From: Anastrepha obliqua
Taxonomy: Eukaryota > Arthropoda > Insecta > Diptera > Tephritidae
Direction of reading: 5' to 3'
Assembly: GCF_027943255.1 (NCBI RefSeq)
Contig: NC_072893.1
Span: forward strand, 124,001 to 188,000
Length of the DNA: 64,000 nt
Numbering within the stretch: position 1 is the stretch's first letter; each line of letters opens with the position of its first letter. The notes under the pieces were generated by a model, which made no database searches, was not told the origin of the DNA, and saw only the letters and a list, made by a program, of their open reading frames with translations. Shown here one piece after another: positions 1 through 10,841 of this stretch. The translations under genes and the position numbers were made by a program.

Positions 1-2
1 AA

Positions 3-2033
3 TTGGCGACGTGCGCTAGTCAAGTCGTCTCCGTCAGTAGTTCCGCCGATGAAGTCAAAGTTAACAATAATCAATTTAAGAAAAGGGTGCTCGTGCACGG
101 CGTAGTTCACACCAACAGTGCCACAAGCTCTCAACCTTATTGCCTTCAGTGCAGTGGTGATCATCGACTCGAGAAATGTAAACAGTTTTGCGATTTGTCT
201 ACCAACAATAGGTGGTGCTTTGTTCGCGACAATAAGCTATGCATCAGATGCTTCCGCAAACATTTCCTGAAGAACTGCCCATTGCATAGCCGTTGTGGTA
301 CTGATGGTTGCACAAAGCCACACCATGTTCTGCTCCATTCAAATTATTCGGTCAATCCAAGCCATAAAGCAGCTGTGATGCTACATAAGGAAGAGCACGT
401 GACAAAGACATTGTTGCGTTACATTCCAGTAACACTGTATGGAAAATCCAAGTGGATAAAGACGTATGCGTTAATAGACGAGGGATCCACATGTACACTC
501 TTGGAGAAACACATTGCTGAAGAGCTTGGTCTGGATGGTCCATCTGATGAGCTGTGTCTCAGGTGGACGGGTGATATAACACAGGTAGAGCCTAAATCAA
601 AATGTGTTACCATCGGGCTCTCTTCTACACATGAAACGTCGCCTCGGTTTAATCTTCGGAACATACGCACAGTAGCTAATCTTGATCTTCCAAAGCAGTC
701 GTTGTTACAAGAAGTACTCTCGTCGCACAGTCATTTGCACAATTTGCCTATTGAACCATATGCTGGGGTGCGCGCTACACTGCTTCTTGGCGTCGACAAT
801 GCAAAGCTCGGTGTCCCCCTCAAAGTGAAGGAAATAGAAGGAGATCAGCTTATCGCAACTAAATGTCGACTTGGTTGGTCAGTATATGGCCGCGGAGAGG
901 GAGCTAATGCCCTTTCGAATAGGGTGATGCACATCTGCTCCTGTGTGTCAACTGAACGCATGGATGAAATGTTAAAGGCTAATTACGCGTTAGAGGCAGT
1001 TGGTATTAGCATGAAAGACGAACCACTGAAATCCAAAGCAGATGAACGGGCTCTCGCCATTATGCAATCGACTACAAAGTACTTGGAAAATGAAAAGCGT
1101 TGGGAAACGGGTTTATTGTGGAAATTCGATAAAATCGATTTACCAAATTCGTATTCCATGGCATTGCAACGCCTCAGTTGTTTGGAAAAACGCATGACCC
1201 GGGACCCACTCTTACGGAATTTTCTCAACAAACAAATTCGGGAGTATGAAGATAAAGGATATATTTGGAAATTGACAAAAGATGAGATATCTCATGGAAA
1301 AAGGTCATGGTTCATTCCAATTTTCACCGTAACGAATAAAAATAAAAATAAGACAAGGCTCGTTTGGGATGCCGCTGCCACCGTCGACGGTATCGCTCTC
1401 AACACCTATTTAATGAAAGGACCCGACCTTCTGGCGTCTCTGGTTGGAATACTTATACGATTTCGTGAGCGAGCATTTGCAATCACAGGAGACATTCGCG
1501 AGATGTTCCATCAAATTCGAGTGCGCAGCAAAGACCAAACCGCACAGCAGTTTTTGTGGCGACATGGGAATAGCTCTAGAGATCCTGATACTTACGTAAT
1601 GACGGTGATGACTTTTGGTGCTGCTTGTTCTCCATCATTGGCAAATTTCATCAAAAACAAAAATGCTTCGCGTTTCATCAACGAAAACGCTAGTGCGGTT
1701 GGGGCAATTCATCGGAACATGTACGTGGACGATTGGCTGCAGAGCGTAGATACGGAGAAAGAATTGATCGATTTGGCGTTGCAAGTCAAGCATATACACG
1801 GTGAAGGTGGCTTCGAGATGCGCAACTGGCTGTCAAACTCTACCAATGCGCTGCATGCAATTTCCAGGACGGCAAAGCAATCGGGTAAGCTCCTCCAAGA
1901 TCCTTCTATGACATACGAAAAGGTTCTAGGCATATGGTGGCTGCCTTGGTCGGACGAGCTAACTTTCTTCGCAAAATTTGATACATCCGTTTTTCCAACT
2001 CATCTGTCACAAAAAGGAGCGTTCTTCGGGTAA
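3..2033 (+). pseudogene. BEL/Pao gag C-terminus, protease and reverse transcriptase
   Basis: This open stretch of 676 codons has no convincing start; the first codon is TTG and the N-terminal gag is absent. Residues 47-59 form a zinc knuckle (C47, C50, H54, C59), followed by a second Cys/His-rich stretch at about 80-110. The aspartic protease site is near residue 159 (ALIDEGS context). The reverse transcriptase runs from about 420 to 620, with the RLVWDAA motif and the YVDD catalytic box at 574-577. The frame ends prematurely at TAA 2031-2033. Upstream of that, within roughly 1995-2015, the reading frame changes to the one used by the next block, so a one-base indel is likely. In a complete element this would be the first half of one gag-pol polyprotein. 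Confidence 0.88.
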
Positions 2034-2035
2034 TT

Positions 2036-3703
2036 ATGTCTGTTTATGATCCCCTTGGCTTAATTGGGTTTTTTATGATTCAAGCAAAAATCATAATGCA
2101 AAATATTTGGCGATCTGGTGTCACCTGGGATGCACCTGTGCAAAAAGACGAGCACGAAGCATGGGAGTCATGGGTTCGATTGTTACCACGAATACATGAC
2201 GTACGTATACCACGCTGTTACCCCTTAGCCAGCTTTACTCACGACGTTCAGCTCCATATATTCTGCGACGCGAGTAATGTAGCGTATGCGGCAGCTGCTT
2301 ATCTAAGAGCCACCGTCAGTGGTAAGGTGAAATGTGGTTTAGTGGCCTCGAAGTCGCGAGTGGCGCCACTAAAACCAGTTTCAATACCGCGGTTAGAACT
2401 GATGGGTGCCATTTTGGGCTTGCGACTCGCAAAATTTATTAGAAATGAATTAACTTTGCCTATCAGCGAGGAGGTGTACTGGACCGATTCAAAGAACGTT
2501 CTTCACTGGATCCGATCAGACACTCGAAAGTTCAGTCAATTTGTTGGCGTAAGAATTGGAGAAATTTTGGAGTTATCTAGCATCAATAACTGGAGGTGGG
2601 TGCCTTCAGCCGACAACGTTGCAGACGACGCCACAAAGTTGAAGCAGTGGTCGAAGTTGGATGGAGAATTGCGTTGGTTCCAAGGTCCTCAATTCTTGAC
2701 TTTGCCTTCCTGGGAGTGGCCAGAGACGATTTTAGTGAACTCTGCAGAACATGAGTTGGTTCATCACATCGAGCTTAATACAACACTTAGCTTCACATCT
2801 TTTACGGAAGTTGTACCTCATGTGTCGAGGTTCAGTAAGTGGGAGAAGCTGCGTGGTGCAACAAGATGCGCTTTGCGGTTCCTTCGGTTAGTAAGCAGGA
2901 GACCAGCTAAATCAGAGTTCGTTCAGATGATGTTGCAGGACACCACAGTAAACAGCGCCGAAGTTTTAATTGTTCTTATGTGCCAGAGTGAGACCTTCGG
3001 AGATGAAATTAAATGTCTACATCAAGGCCAACTGGTAAGTCGAAAAAGTTCCATTTTCAAATGCTCGGCTTTCATAGATGAGTTTGGATTGCTCAGAATC
3101 AAAGGTCGAATCGATTCGATAGAGGGAGTCCCTGTTAGCGTGAAAATACCCATAATTCTGCCCTCACGCCATCCAGTGACACTTCTAATAATCGATTTTT
3201 TCCATCGTAAATACCATCATCATCACAACGAAGTCGTAGTCAACGAAATCCGTCAAAAATACTGGGTGAGTGGATTAAGAGCGTTGGTAGGTAGCGTCGG
3301 AAGGAAGTGTCAAGTTTGCCGAATCCGCAAGGCAGTACCACAGCCTCCTCAAATGGGTTCTCTGCCGCCTGAACGACTCGCATTGAATATGCGCCCATTT
3401 ACATACACTGGGGTAGATTTCTTCGGACCGATAGACGTCGTTGTTGGTAGACATCATGAGAAACGCTGGGGTGTATTATTCACTTGCCTCACTGTTCGCG
3501 CAGTGCATATTGAAATTACCCACTCTCTATCCACAGATGCATTTTTACTTATTCTGAAGCAGTTTATCTGCCGTCGTGGTGCGCCTAGGCGAATTATTTC
3601 AGACAATGCCACAAATTTTAGAGGCGCAAGTCGTATTCTACAAGCCGAGATAGAGAGAATTTCGTCTAATGAGTTACAGCAAAAGTACCCGGAGGTGGAG
3701 TAG
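2036..3703 (+). pseudogene. BEL/Pao RNase H and integrase segment of pol
   Basis: This block continues the polyprotein in a shifted frame. It opens with the YDPLG motif typical of the Pao region after the RT. An RNase H-like domain follows with FCDAS, PRLELMG and WTDSKN, giving the expected acidic residues. The integrase begins with an H2C2 zinc module (HRKYHHHH region, then CQVC). The first two catalytic aspartates are in GVDFFGP and SDNATNF. The block ends at an in-frame TAG (3701-3703), between the second aspartate and the catalytic glutamate. The same frame continues past the stop, so this is a point nonsense mutation and not the natural end. Confidence 0.88.
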
Positions 3704-4288
3704 CGTTTTATACCCCCGGCCGCACCGCACATGGGCGGAGCATGGGAGAGGATGATCCGATCCGTCAAATCTATTTTATCGGACATACTTCGCGCGAACA
3801 TTATACACGAGCACATACTTCGAGCAGCACTAGCAGATGTCGAAAACGTCCTAAATTCCAGACCACTGACATACATTCCTCTGGATACAGCAAATGACGA
3901 GGCACTCACTCCGAATCATTTCTTGCTTGGTGGGTCAAGCGGACTACGAGAACGAAGCATTGAAGACAGCAACGGTGCCACACTCCGAAAAAACTTTAGG
4001 GTCACGTCGCAGCTGGCCGACCAGTTTTGGCGACGGTGGGTAAGGGAATATCTGCCTAACCTCACCCGCCGCGCAAAATGGTATCAACCTCCTCCTGAAC
4101 CTGTCGACAACGGTGACGTGGTAATCATCGTCGATGAAACAAGCAAACGCAACACCTGGATTAAAGGAATTGTAGTTGAAGTTTTGCGAGCAAAGGATGG
4201 CCAAGCCCGGAGCGCTATCGTGAAAACCAAACATGGATTGATAACCCGACCTGTTGTCAAGTTAGCAAAATTGGACTTATCTGGGTAA
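3704..4288 (+). pseudogene. BEL/Pao integrase C-terminal part
   Basis: It is in the same frame as the preceding block and separated from it only by the TAG. It opens with the conserved PHMGGAWER motif, which holds the third catalytic residue (Glu). A stretch for the integrase C-terminus follows (NSRPLTY, LTPNHFLLG, then a WKGIVVEV-like beta-barrel region). The ORF closes at 4288, about 27 bases before the purine tract, as expected for the end of pol. There is no env-like frame after it, which is usual for this family. Confidence 0.88.
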
Positions 4289-4314
4289 ACTTTGACGCCA
4301 GGCATCAAGTTTAC

Positions 4315-4325
4315 GAGGGGGGGAA
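4315..4325 (+). promoter_or_regulatory. Polypurine tract of the BEL/Pao element
   Basis: The run gaggggggaa (with seven G) directly precedes the TG that opens the 3' LTR. This is the standard priming site for plus-strand DNA synthesis. Confidence 0.75.
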
Positions 4326-4650
4326 TGTTACAACGCGGTGTAATTGCGTTGTAATTAATAATTACCTTTGTTTGGTGCTTAAAAATGCATACTTGCGCTG
4401 CACTTCACGAGCTCGGTTCAAAGTAAAGCGAACGAAGAAAGCTCGTTCTTTTACTTTGGAGCCATCGCCGCGTGCAGACGAGTACGCTGAAGCACAATGT
4501 AAGTACCTATATATATATATATATAATATATGCATACATCTATATCTAATTATGAATTGTAAATTTAAACTAAATTTGTAAACTAATTTTCTAAATAAAT
4601 TATAGATTTTCGCAGACGAAGCGCAAAATATTGAAACAGCCGACGTTTCA
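4326..4650 (+). repeat. 3' LTR of the BEL/Pao element
   Basis: It starts TGTTACAACG after the purine tract. I place the end at the CA of 4649-4650, giving a TG...CA LTR of about 325 bp. The following bases match a separate repeat also present near 63.42 kb, which supports ending the LTR here. It contains AATAAA at about 4594 and a TA-rich run at 4510-4530. No second LTR is in the window to confirm the borders; an alternative end is about 4673. Confidence 0.65.
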
Positions 4651-4915
4651 ATATAAAGATTTTTCATTTTACAACCAAATTCACCTTACTTTTTGCCCAC
4701 AGTAAAACAAAGAAAATATTAATCCTGGCAATCCTAATAAGGATAACGGAAAACTTTTATCAAATTATTGCATTGCCATCGGTCCTTGATAGGTATGCAA
4801 AATTTCAAGTCGATCAGATTTTTAGAAGCCAGTGAAAATTAAGCTCAAAGATTCCGTTACATACATACATACATACATACATACAACCCGACCTAATAAA
4901 AGTGTGTTAAAAAAG
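4651..4915 (+). repeat. Dispersed repeat, copy 1, with CATA microsatellite
   Basis: From the taaagatttttcattttac region to gtgtgttaaaaa this is nearly identical to 63417-63692. Differences are a few substitutions, a 3-base gap and a 9-base gap near 4800-4825, and the number of CATA units (about 4861-4885 here). I cannot name the family. Confidence 0.8.
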
Positions 4916-5640
4916 TAATTCAGTTCAGTGTTGAAGGTGGGGATGGGGGTTATCTTGCCTCCATACTACACAAATATGTACATATGATGCTTTAAATTAT
5001 GAGGGACATTTTTAAAAAAATCGGCCGAAGGCTACCTACGCTGAAAGTAATGCACGCAAAAATTCTATGGATAACGTAGCCGCAGTATTTTTCTAAAGCG
5101 CGGAAAGGATTTCTTCACTAAAATACTGTGGATAGCGTAGCTGGAGTTGGACGATGGATGATGGTTATTTTTTGAAGCGCGGTTAAAGAATTCTGCGCAA
5201 AAATTTTACAAATATACAATCAACCTCAGTTAACATCATTTTAAAGTTCTACCTGCATACGAACTTCGTTCTTGTTTGACTTTGGCTTTCCGTTCAGTGT
5301 CGTAAGAATTCCGCGCTTTCCCAACTATTGATAATTTCCTTTATGTGGGCCTTTGTAAGTCCGCAAAAATATTTGGATCTGTGAAATTTGGATGTAGCAC
5401 CTAATTTCCTGTTCGCTGCCATTATTATCTTCATGACGTGTACCCAGCACAACAAAACGGTAAGGTGAAATAAGTAAAAATAAATTCAGAGTTCCATTTA
5501 TAGTGGAAAACATTAAAAGCTTAAAGTGCCACTTGATAAGTTCCTCTAGGGGGGTAGGGTTCGTATTTAATATTAATAAATTAAGTATTTTACTCGTATA
5601 AAGACCGCTTTAGCCGAACTGGATTGCGCGTGATTACCAT
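4916..5640. other. No recognisable feature
   Basis: AT-rich sequence with only short chance ORFs; I see no domain, RNA gene or element border. Confidence 0.5.
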
Positions 5641-5649
5641 TCAGTAGAG

Positions 5650-5752
5650 CCGGGTCGTCACTCGGCAACGGCGAACCTCCGAGTGTATTTCTGTAATGAA
5701 AAACTGTCTCATGAAAAATCGTCAGATATTCAGTCCCTCCATTTGTGAAACA
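5650..5752 (+). mobile_element. SINE fragment (tRNA-type family)
   Basis: The segment matches the middle of the SINE at 54.4 kb: a ctcggcaacggc...ctccgagtgtatttctg block, then an ATGAAAAA region, then tccctccatttgtg. It lacks both the tRNA-like head and the 3' tail. Confidence 0.65.
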
Positions 5753-5756
5753 ACAT

Positions 5757-5831
5757 TATATATATTACATATATATATATATATAGATATATATATATAG
5801 GTATATATATATATAGGTATATATATATATT
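5757..5831. repeat. TA-rich microsatellite
   Basis: About 75 bp of alternating TA interrupted by AGATA and AGGTA units. Confidence 0.9.
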
Positions 5832-7150
5832 GTAAACCAATCGTAGCCAGTTAAAATCATGCCCGTAGCCTGTAAGTAATTCTTTAATACGCCGTTAATT
5901 TCATTCAGATCGGAAAAAATTAACAATATGATATCACTCCAAGAGTTTTTGCGGATCGATCGAAATAAGAGGTGTAAATTTTTGAGTTCATTTTACCAGC
6001 AAAAATGCTGCAAATTTAATAAGTATGACATAGTAATACATTTACATACGAGTACCTGAACAAAAAATTTAATTTTTCAATGAAAGTTCTATACTGTCTA
6101 TTTCGTGTCACTTGTTGCCGAACGCATATTGAGTGAGTCATTTGTGATGGACATTTTCACCGAAGAAACAGAAGTTAATGTGATTTTGACAGTCGCCTGA
6201 AAATTGGCTGCATTTAGCACTCCCTGTGATTTGTTTGCGTTTTTCATCAACACCTATTTGACAACCGCACCCCCAATTATGTCCGCCTGTCGTTATTTAT
6301 TCCAATAGTGACAAAATATTTTACACCTACATAAATAAATAGTAGAGTTATTTGCTCGAGCTGTGTTTGCGCAAATACATACTCGTATGTATGCATGTAT
6401 CGTTCCCATGGGGGGTGGGATTAGTGCGTTGACAGAGTATTGCTCATTTATTGAGTTGCGTGTGCGGTTGATTTACGAAACGTTTTTGTGGTATTTCAAC
6501 GAGCCTCGTTACGGTGTTATTCATACTTCAATCCCTGATATTACATGTATAAAAGTATGTTTATGGATAACCGCCATATTGTTTAATGAGTAACTCACAT
6601 AACATAAAAGGGGAGTATGACAAATACTACGCTAAATTTGGTCAATTCGTATGTAGCAAAACCATGCCAAACCTTTATATGTATTAAGGAGTATTGTGTA
6701 TTCATGGAAGCTGAAAATTACGTACATAGATATTTGTATCTAGAATGTCTTCGTATGAAGAAATGTGTGACACCTTGTAATTTTCATGCAAATGAATCTC
6801 CTCCACCTTATTCGGTTTTCATTTCATTTTATACTCGAATGCTCCTTGTGGCTTTTTGCTATTTCATTGGCTGATGTATGGAGCGTGGTGTTGTTGCCAT
6901 TATTATTTGCATATATTTCCTAATATGCTTGCAATAAATCAGAATTTGAAGAGGTAAACTTGCCTGATTGACAAATGTACGCTATTAAATTCAACAATAT
7001 AGACAACCAGCACATCATATATGTACCTTTAACATTCATATCAATTTGGAAATTTTGTAACATAGTACTTGTTGATACGAGTAGGAAATGAAATACATTT
7101 ATTTAAATTGCTTTATACAAAACCATACATTTTTTATTTATCTATACATT
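5832..7150. other. No recognisable feature
   Basis: The short ORFs here (for example 6363-6593 and 6617-6874 on +) have no recognisable domain and are likely chance. Non-coding host sequence cannot be excluded. Confidence 0.45.
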
Positions 7151-7239
7151 GATACGGAGAGCAAAATTTTGTCGTACCGTTTTTTAGTATTTATAGTCAG
7201 AGAAAAAAGTTGAAACATACACCAATGGATAGCATATGT
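7151..7239 (+). repeat. Left arm of an old inverted-repeat element
   Basis: The run around gtaccgttttttagtat...gaaaaaagttgaaaca...atggatagc is matched in inverse orientation by 8544-8638. The arms are diverged but clearly related. They bracket the LINE fragment, so the pair is probably the terminal repeats of a decayed DNA element that the LINE later entered. Confidence 0.6.
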
Positions 7240-7522
7240 GGAGACGGTTTGCACAATGTATTAAAATAGATACATAAGTGAAAAGATGCAGGTAAAATTA
7301 ATCACACTATTTTAGATGTATTATTATATGTATCATGATATAAAAGTTGATGAAACAACTGGAAACTTATATATTGTGAATCAATACTATTATAAATATG
7401 ATTCAGAAATTATGATGGTCATGAATTTTTTTCCGTAATACAAGAAATTAAATGTTTCTAATTCATGAAAAAAAAATTATGATATTTGAAATACACAAAT
7501 ATAGGATCGCTTAATACAGGTA

Positions 7523-8467
7523 GGTAGGTAGGTAGGTAAGATGGCAAGAGTACCCCAGGTACGCTACAAGTAGCACTTACGTGCCGTTTTGATACCATAG
7601 AGTGGACCACTACCTGTGAAAGGATTAAGGAAGGAGATAAGACCGTCTACAGCCATCCAGTGCTGTTGATGTAGCGGAGGAGAGAAAAGGGATCTAGGCT
7701 GGAGAATTTCGTCAAGTCATCCCCAAAGGGAACGCTGAGGAATCTCAAGCGCCTAGCCGCCAAAGCCGGACATCTGCAGAAAAAGTGTGCCACAGTCTCT
7801 TTCTCTGTAGGATCCCCACAGCTTCTGCAATGGGGTTTGTACGGAATTCCAAGCTTCTCCGCGTGAGTGCCGATCACCCAGTGGCCAGTGATCACCGCGA
7901 TGAGTTTGGAAATTGAATGGCGGGGGGTTCCCATCACCTTAAGCGTTCTGTTTAAGTCGTATTGAGGCCATAGTGCTTTTGAAATGGCACACGATGAGAC
8001 AGACTTCCATCTGTCTTGCGCCTTTCTTAGAAAGAAGTTGTGTAATATAGTTTCCCTTTAACGACGGCCAAGGGGATACCGATGTCTGAGAAGAGGGCAG
8101 CTGGACTCGGTTCTGCCGCCCCCTTCCTGGCAAGCTCATCGGCAATTTCATTTCCCTCTATATTCCTGTGCCCAGGAACCCAGATGAGGGAGATGTTTCC
8201 TGCCCGCTCGAGGCGTTTAAGTTCCTCCTTACAGGAGTTTACGAGAAGAGAGCTGCAATGCGGCGACGACAGTGCCTTGATTGCAGCTTGGCTATCGGAA
8301 AAAATTTTTATGTCTCCCTCCCAACAGCGATCCCGAAGCATTTTGCATGCCTGCAGGATCGCGAAGACCTCTGCTTGAAAGACGCTGCTTGTCTCCGGCA
8401 GTTTATAGGAGACCGAGATGTTGGCTGATTTGGAGTAGACCCCCGCTCCCACTCCAGACTCCATTTT
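7523..8467 (-). mobile_element. 5'-truncated LINE (RNase H-bearing clade)
   Basis: The insert is flanked on both sides by gcttaatacaggta (7509-7522 and 8468-8481), a 14-bp target-site duplication. Its 3' end is a short tail of TACC units (+ strand aggtaggtaggta, 7519-7538), which makes the left border uncertain by a few bases. Only the last part of ORF2 is present, as usual for 5'-truncated LINE insertions. Confidence 0.85.
7647..8467 (-). pseudogene. LINE ORF2 C-terminal fragment: RNase H and zinc-finger tail
   Basis: Reading from 8467 downward, the first part (to 8027) is an RNase H domain. The first conserved Asp is lost at the truncation, but the FQAEVFAIL Glu, the FSDSQAA Asp and the WVPGHRN...GNEIADELA box are visible. 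One frameshift near 8040 moves the frame. The second part (stop at 7647) has the GHW region and the CRSC...HFFCRCP zinc-binding tail typical of ORF2 C-termini in the I/Jockey group. A related fragment lies at about 35185-35425. Confidence 0.82.
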
Positions 8468-8543
8468 GCTTAATACAGGTACAATGGGATATTTTTCACT
8501 TTTAATCACATCTATTCACATACCTATATCATGTAAAAAGTTT

Positions 8544-8638
8544 TAACATAAGCTATCCATTTACATATATATGTTTCAACTTTTTTCTATGACTATATAT
8601 ACTAAAAAACGGTATGACTAAATGTTGCTTTCCGTATT
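8544..8638 (-). repeat. Right arm of the old inverted-repeat element
   Basis: Reverse complement of the 7151-7239 arm, with several mismatches and small gaps. Confidence 0.6.
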
Positions 8639-9019
8639 TATATAACGTCGTACAATTTTCCTTAATTCATTAATCAATTGGGGTTCAATGGGGCAGAGTG
8701 GTGCTTCTGGCCGTGTAGTTACAGTTGCGCGACTATATTCAACCCGGACCATGATTGCGCATGATTGTGCACCCAGGGCAACGTGAGCAGCTTATGTTCC
8801 AGGTACTGTAACCAACGCGCGTGAAGCCATAGGCCAGGAGAGAAAGAGAGGGAGTTTTAGTAGGGCCATTCCGACGCATTCGGTTTAAGGCCCATTTAAG
8901 TAAGCAGCGTTCATCCACTAGGAGGATGTAACTCTTGGAGCAAGTGTCTCGCTATATAAATAAGTGCATGGAATTTAAATGACACAGAGTGACATTGTCC
9001 GCTACATAAAACATCATTC
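8639..9019. other. No recognisable feature
   Basis: Mixed sequence between two TE remnants; no domain or repeat border recognised. Confidence 0.4.
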
Positions 9020-9793
9020 GTTGCTTGTGTGGCACGCAGCACTGTCTTGTTGAAAATAAACGTTGTCCAGATCAATATCATCCAATTCCGGCCATAAAAA
9101 TCGTTAATCATCTCTCAATAGCGCAATCCATTCACCGTAACTGTAGCTCCAGCTTCATTTTCGAAAAAGTAAGGTCCAATGACTCTGCCGGACCATAAAC
9201 CGCACCAAACAGTCATATGTTGATGATAGAGAGGCTTTTCAACAATAATTCTTGGATTTTTTGAGCCCCAGATCCGACGATTTTACTTGTTGACGAACCC
9301 GTCGAGGTGGAAATGGGCCTCATCACTCAAGATGATTTTTCGATGGAATTCCGGATCATTTTCATGCATTTCAGCGACCCAATCAGCAAAGACACGACGT
9401 TGTTGATGATCGGTCGGCTTGGGTTATTGTGTTAACTGAACTTTATAAGCTTAAGACCCAAATCTTGTGTAAATGTGTAATGACATTTGTGGAATGTCTA
9501 ATTCCAAAGAACGACGAGGAATCGACAAACCTGGGTTTTCTTCAACAGCAATATTTTTGGCTGTTCTTGAGCGATGTGCACGGGTTTTATTCTTCACATC
9601 ACTAACTTGTACCAACAGCTCGAATTTTTTCACCAATTTCTGTATTGAGGTCCGACAAGGTGCTTTACGATGACCCAAAAATGTTCTATTTTACGAACCA
9701 TGTCTGGAAAATTTTCACCATTTTTATAGTGAATTTTAACAATTTCAGTGCGTTGTTTAAGCATGTATCGTGCCATTTTCATTAATGGCGTAG
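9020..9793 (-). pseudogene. Tc1/mariner-superfamily transposase, decayed
   Basis: Read on the minus strand from about 9793. An N-terminal helix-turn-helix-like region (RTEIVKIHYKNG) is followed by the KAPCR...KLVKKFE segment and a RTAKNIAVEENP stretch. A DDE-type core follows with an LSDEAHFHLDG first motif and the VWCGLW...IGPYFFENE motif, then the region leading to the second Asp. Several stops and frameshifts interrupt it, near 9690, 9450, 9425, 9285 and 9110. This architecture is common among insect transposons with this HTH/DDE arrangement. No terminal repeats were identified. The repeated unit at 30.06-31.69 kb carries a C-terminal fragment of a similar transposase. Confidence 0.75.
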
Positions 9794-9896
9794 TTTGTGC
9801 TTGTCAAACATCAAAAAATGACAGCTTTAAAAGTGACATCTACCGATATAGCGGGCTATTCAAAATAACACCTGTTATTGGAAAATCCTTTATATA

Positions 9897-10176
9897 AGTT
9901 AATTTACCCGGTCACGGTTGTTTTAAAAAAAACAATTTTTATCCGGTGAACGGTCTTTATTTGTTGAAACTAAATTTACAACTGACTTAAAATTATTCTT
10001 AATTCTAATACTAAAGCTAAGCCCGTGTGCCAGCAACGTGACCCATTCTTTGCTGAATAGGCGTTTCCCACGGAAACGCCAATCGCTGCTCTGGTATCTC
10101 TTCAAAACCGTTGCGCGTGTGGAGTGTTGGGTTACCGTCATATTTTGGTTGAGAAATGTTAGGTGTTGCGTTAGCT
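9897..10176 (-). repeat. 3' LTR of the gypsy-type element (280 bp)
   Basis: On the plus strand it runs from agttaattta to gcgttagct and matches 16382-16733 except that it has one copy of a 72-bp unit where the other LTR has two. In element orientation it begins AGCTAACGC and ends ATTAACT. Confidence 0.92.
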
Positions 10177-10841
10177 CCTCCCTCCTCAAGTGCGGACGTC
10201 CCTGTTCGCATCTCCGTAGATTCAGGAGTACCAAGGGCGTTTGGTTTATTACAATTCCCTTGAAAGTCCTTCGGCTTTCTTTTTCCGGAAATTTTAAGTG
10301 CAAGTAGTATGACAGCTATTATTATGGATATTGTGAGTGCTGTATTGGAGGTTAAACCCACTTTATTGATTTTGTTGATCGTCTCCAGCTTTTTCAAGTT
10401 TTGTATTTGGAGACCTTTCATCATCTGCAAGGATAATATTTCTTCGAATGGCGTCTTCGGGTTTCGTTTTTGTAGGACAGGTAGAAGAGGTTGTAAATTA
10501 CTAATTTCATGTACGTAGAAATTTTTGTTTTGCACGTTGATAGTGGAGTTGTGGTGTTGGATTATAAATGTTCCTTTCAGTTCTATTGATTTGCCATCTA
10601 TTTCGATTAAACCATTATAATTGTTCAAAAATAGTATTCCGGGTTGTACTTCTTCTAGGTTGCTAATGTGGTCAGCGTTGATAAGCGTGCAATTTGGGCG
10701 TCTACTGTTTATAAGATTACTAATACAGCTATTATTATTTATTTCTATAAAATCTTTTTCATTACAAATTGTTATTTTATTATATGCTCTACATTCATTT
10801 TTTAGTCCGTATACATATTTTCGTTTTACATTTTAATAATA
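10017..10841 (-). pseudogene. Env-like gene, C-terminal part
   Basis: The clear ORF is 10017-10628 (203 codons). It has a hydrophobic membrane anchor at about residues 97-115, then a basic and proline-rich tail, as in the transmembrane part of errantivirus env proteins. Upstream to the mariner junction at 10841 the sequence still looks coding, with cysteine-bearing stretches, but is not continuous in one frame. The last 160 bases of the ORF lie inside the 3' LTR, a layout seen in errantiviruses. The gene is cut by the mariner, and its remainder is at 12114-12350. Confidence 0.75.
10177..10187 (-). promoter_or_regulatory. Polypurine tract of the gypsy-type element
   Basis: Reads GAGGAGGGAGG on the minus strand immediately before the 3' LTR. 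Confidence 0.8.

Larger units (their letters stand above)
1..4650 (+). mobile_element. BEL/Pao LTR retrotransposon, 5' end cut by the window
   Basis: Order is gag zinc knuckles, aspartic protease, reverse transcriptase, RNase H-like domain, integrase, purine tract, then a 3' LTR opening with TGTTACAACG, as in BEL/Pao elements. The first bases, aattggcgac, look like a BEL-type primer-binding site, yet zinc-knuckle coding follows within about 140 bases, so the N-terminal gag seems to be missing. The coding region is broken by one frameshift near 2010 and one in-frame stop at 3701-3703, so this copy is inactive. The 5' LTR would lie just outside the window. Confidence 0.9.

Noticed and set aside
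4372..4667. Short ORFs on both strands within the BEL LTR
   Set aside because: They lie in LTR sequence without conserved protein motifs.
6363..6874. Two adjacent plus-strand ORFs (76 and 85 codons)
   Set aside because: Composition and lack of motifs fit chance ORFs in intergenic DNA.
9499..9673. Plus-strand ORF over the transposase remnant at 9.5 kb
   Set aside because: The minus strand carries the recognisable transposase motifs; the plus-strand frame is a shadow.
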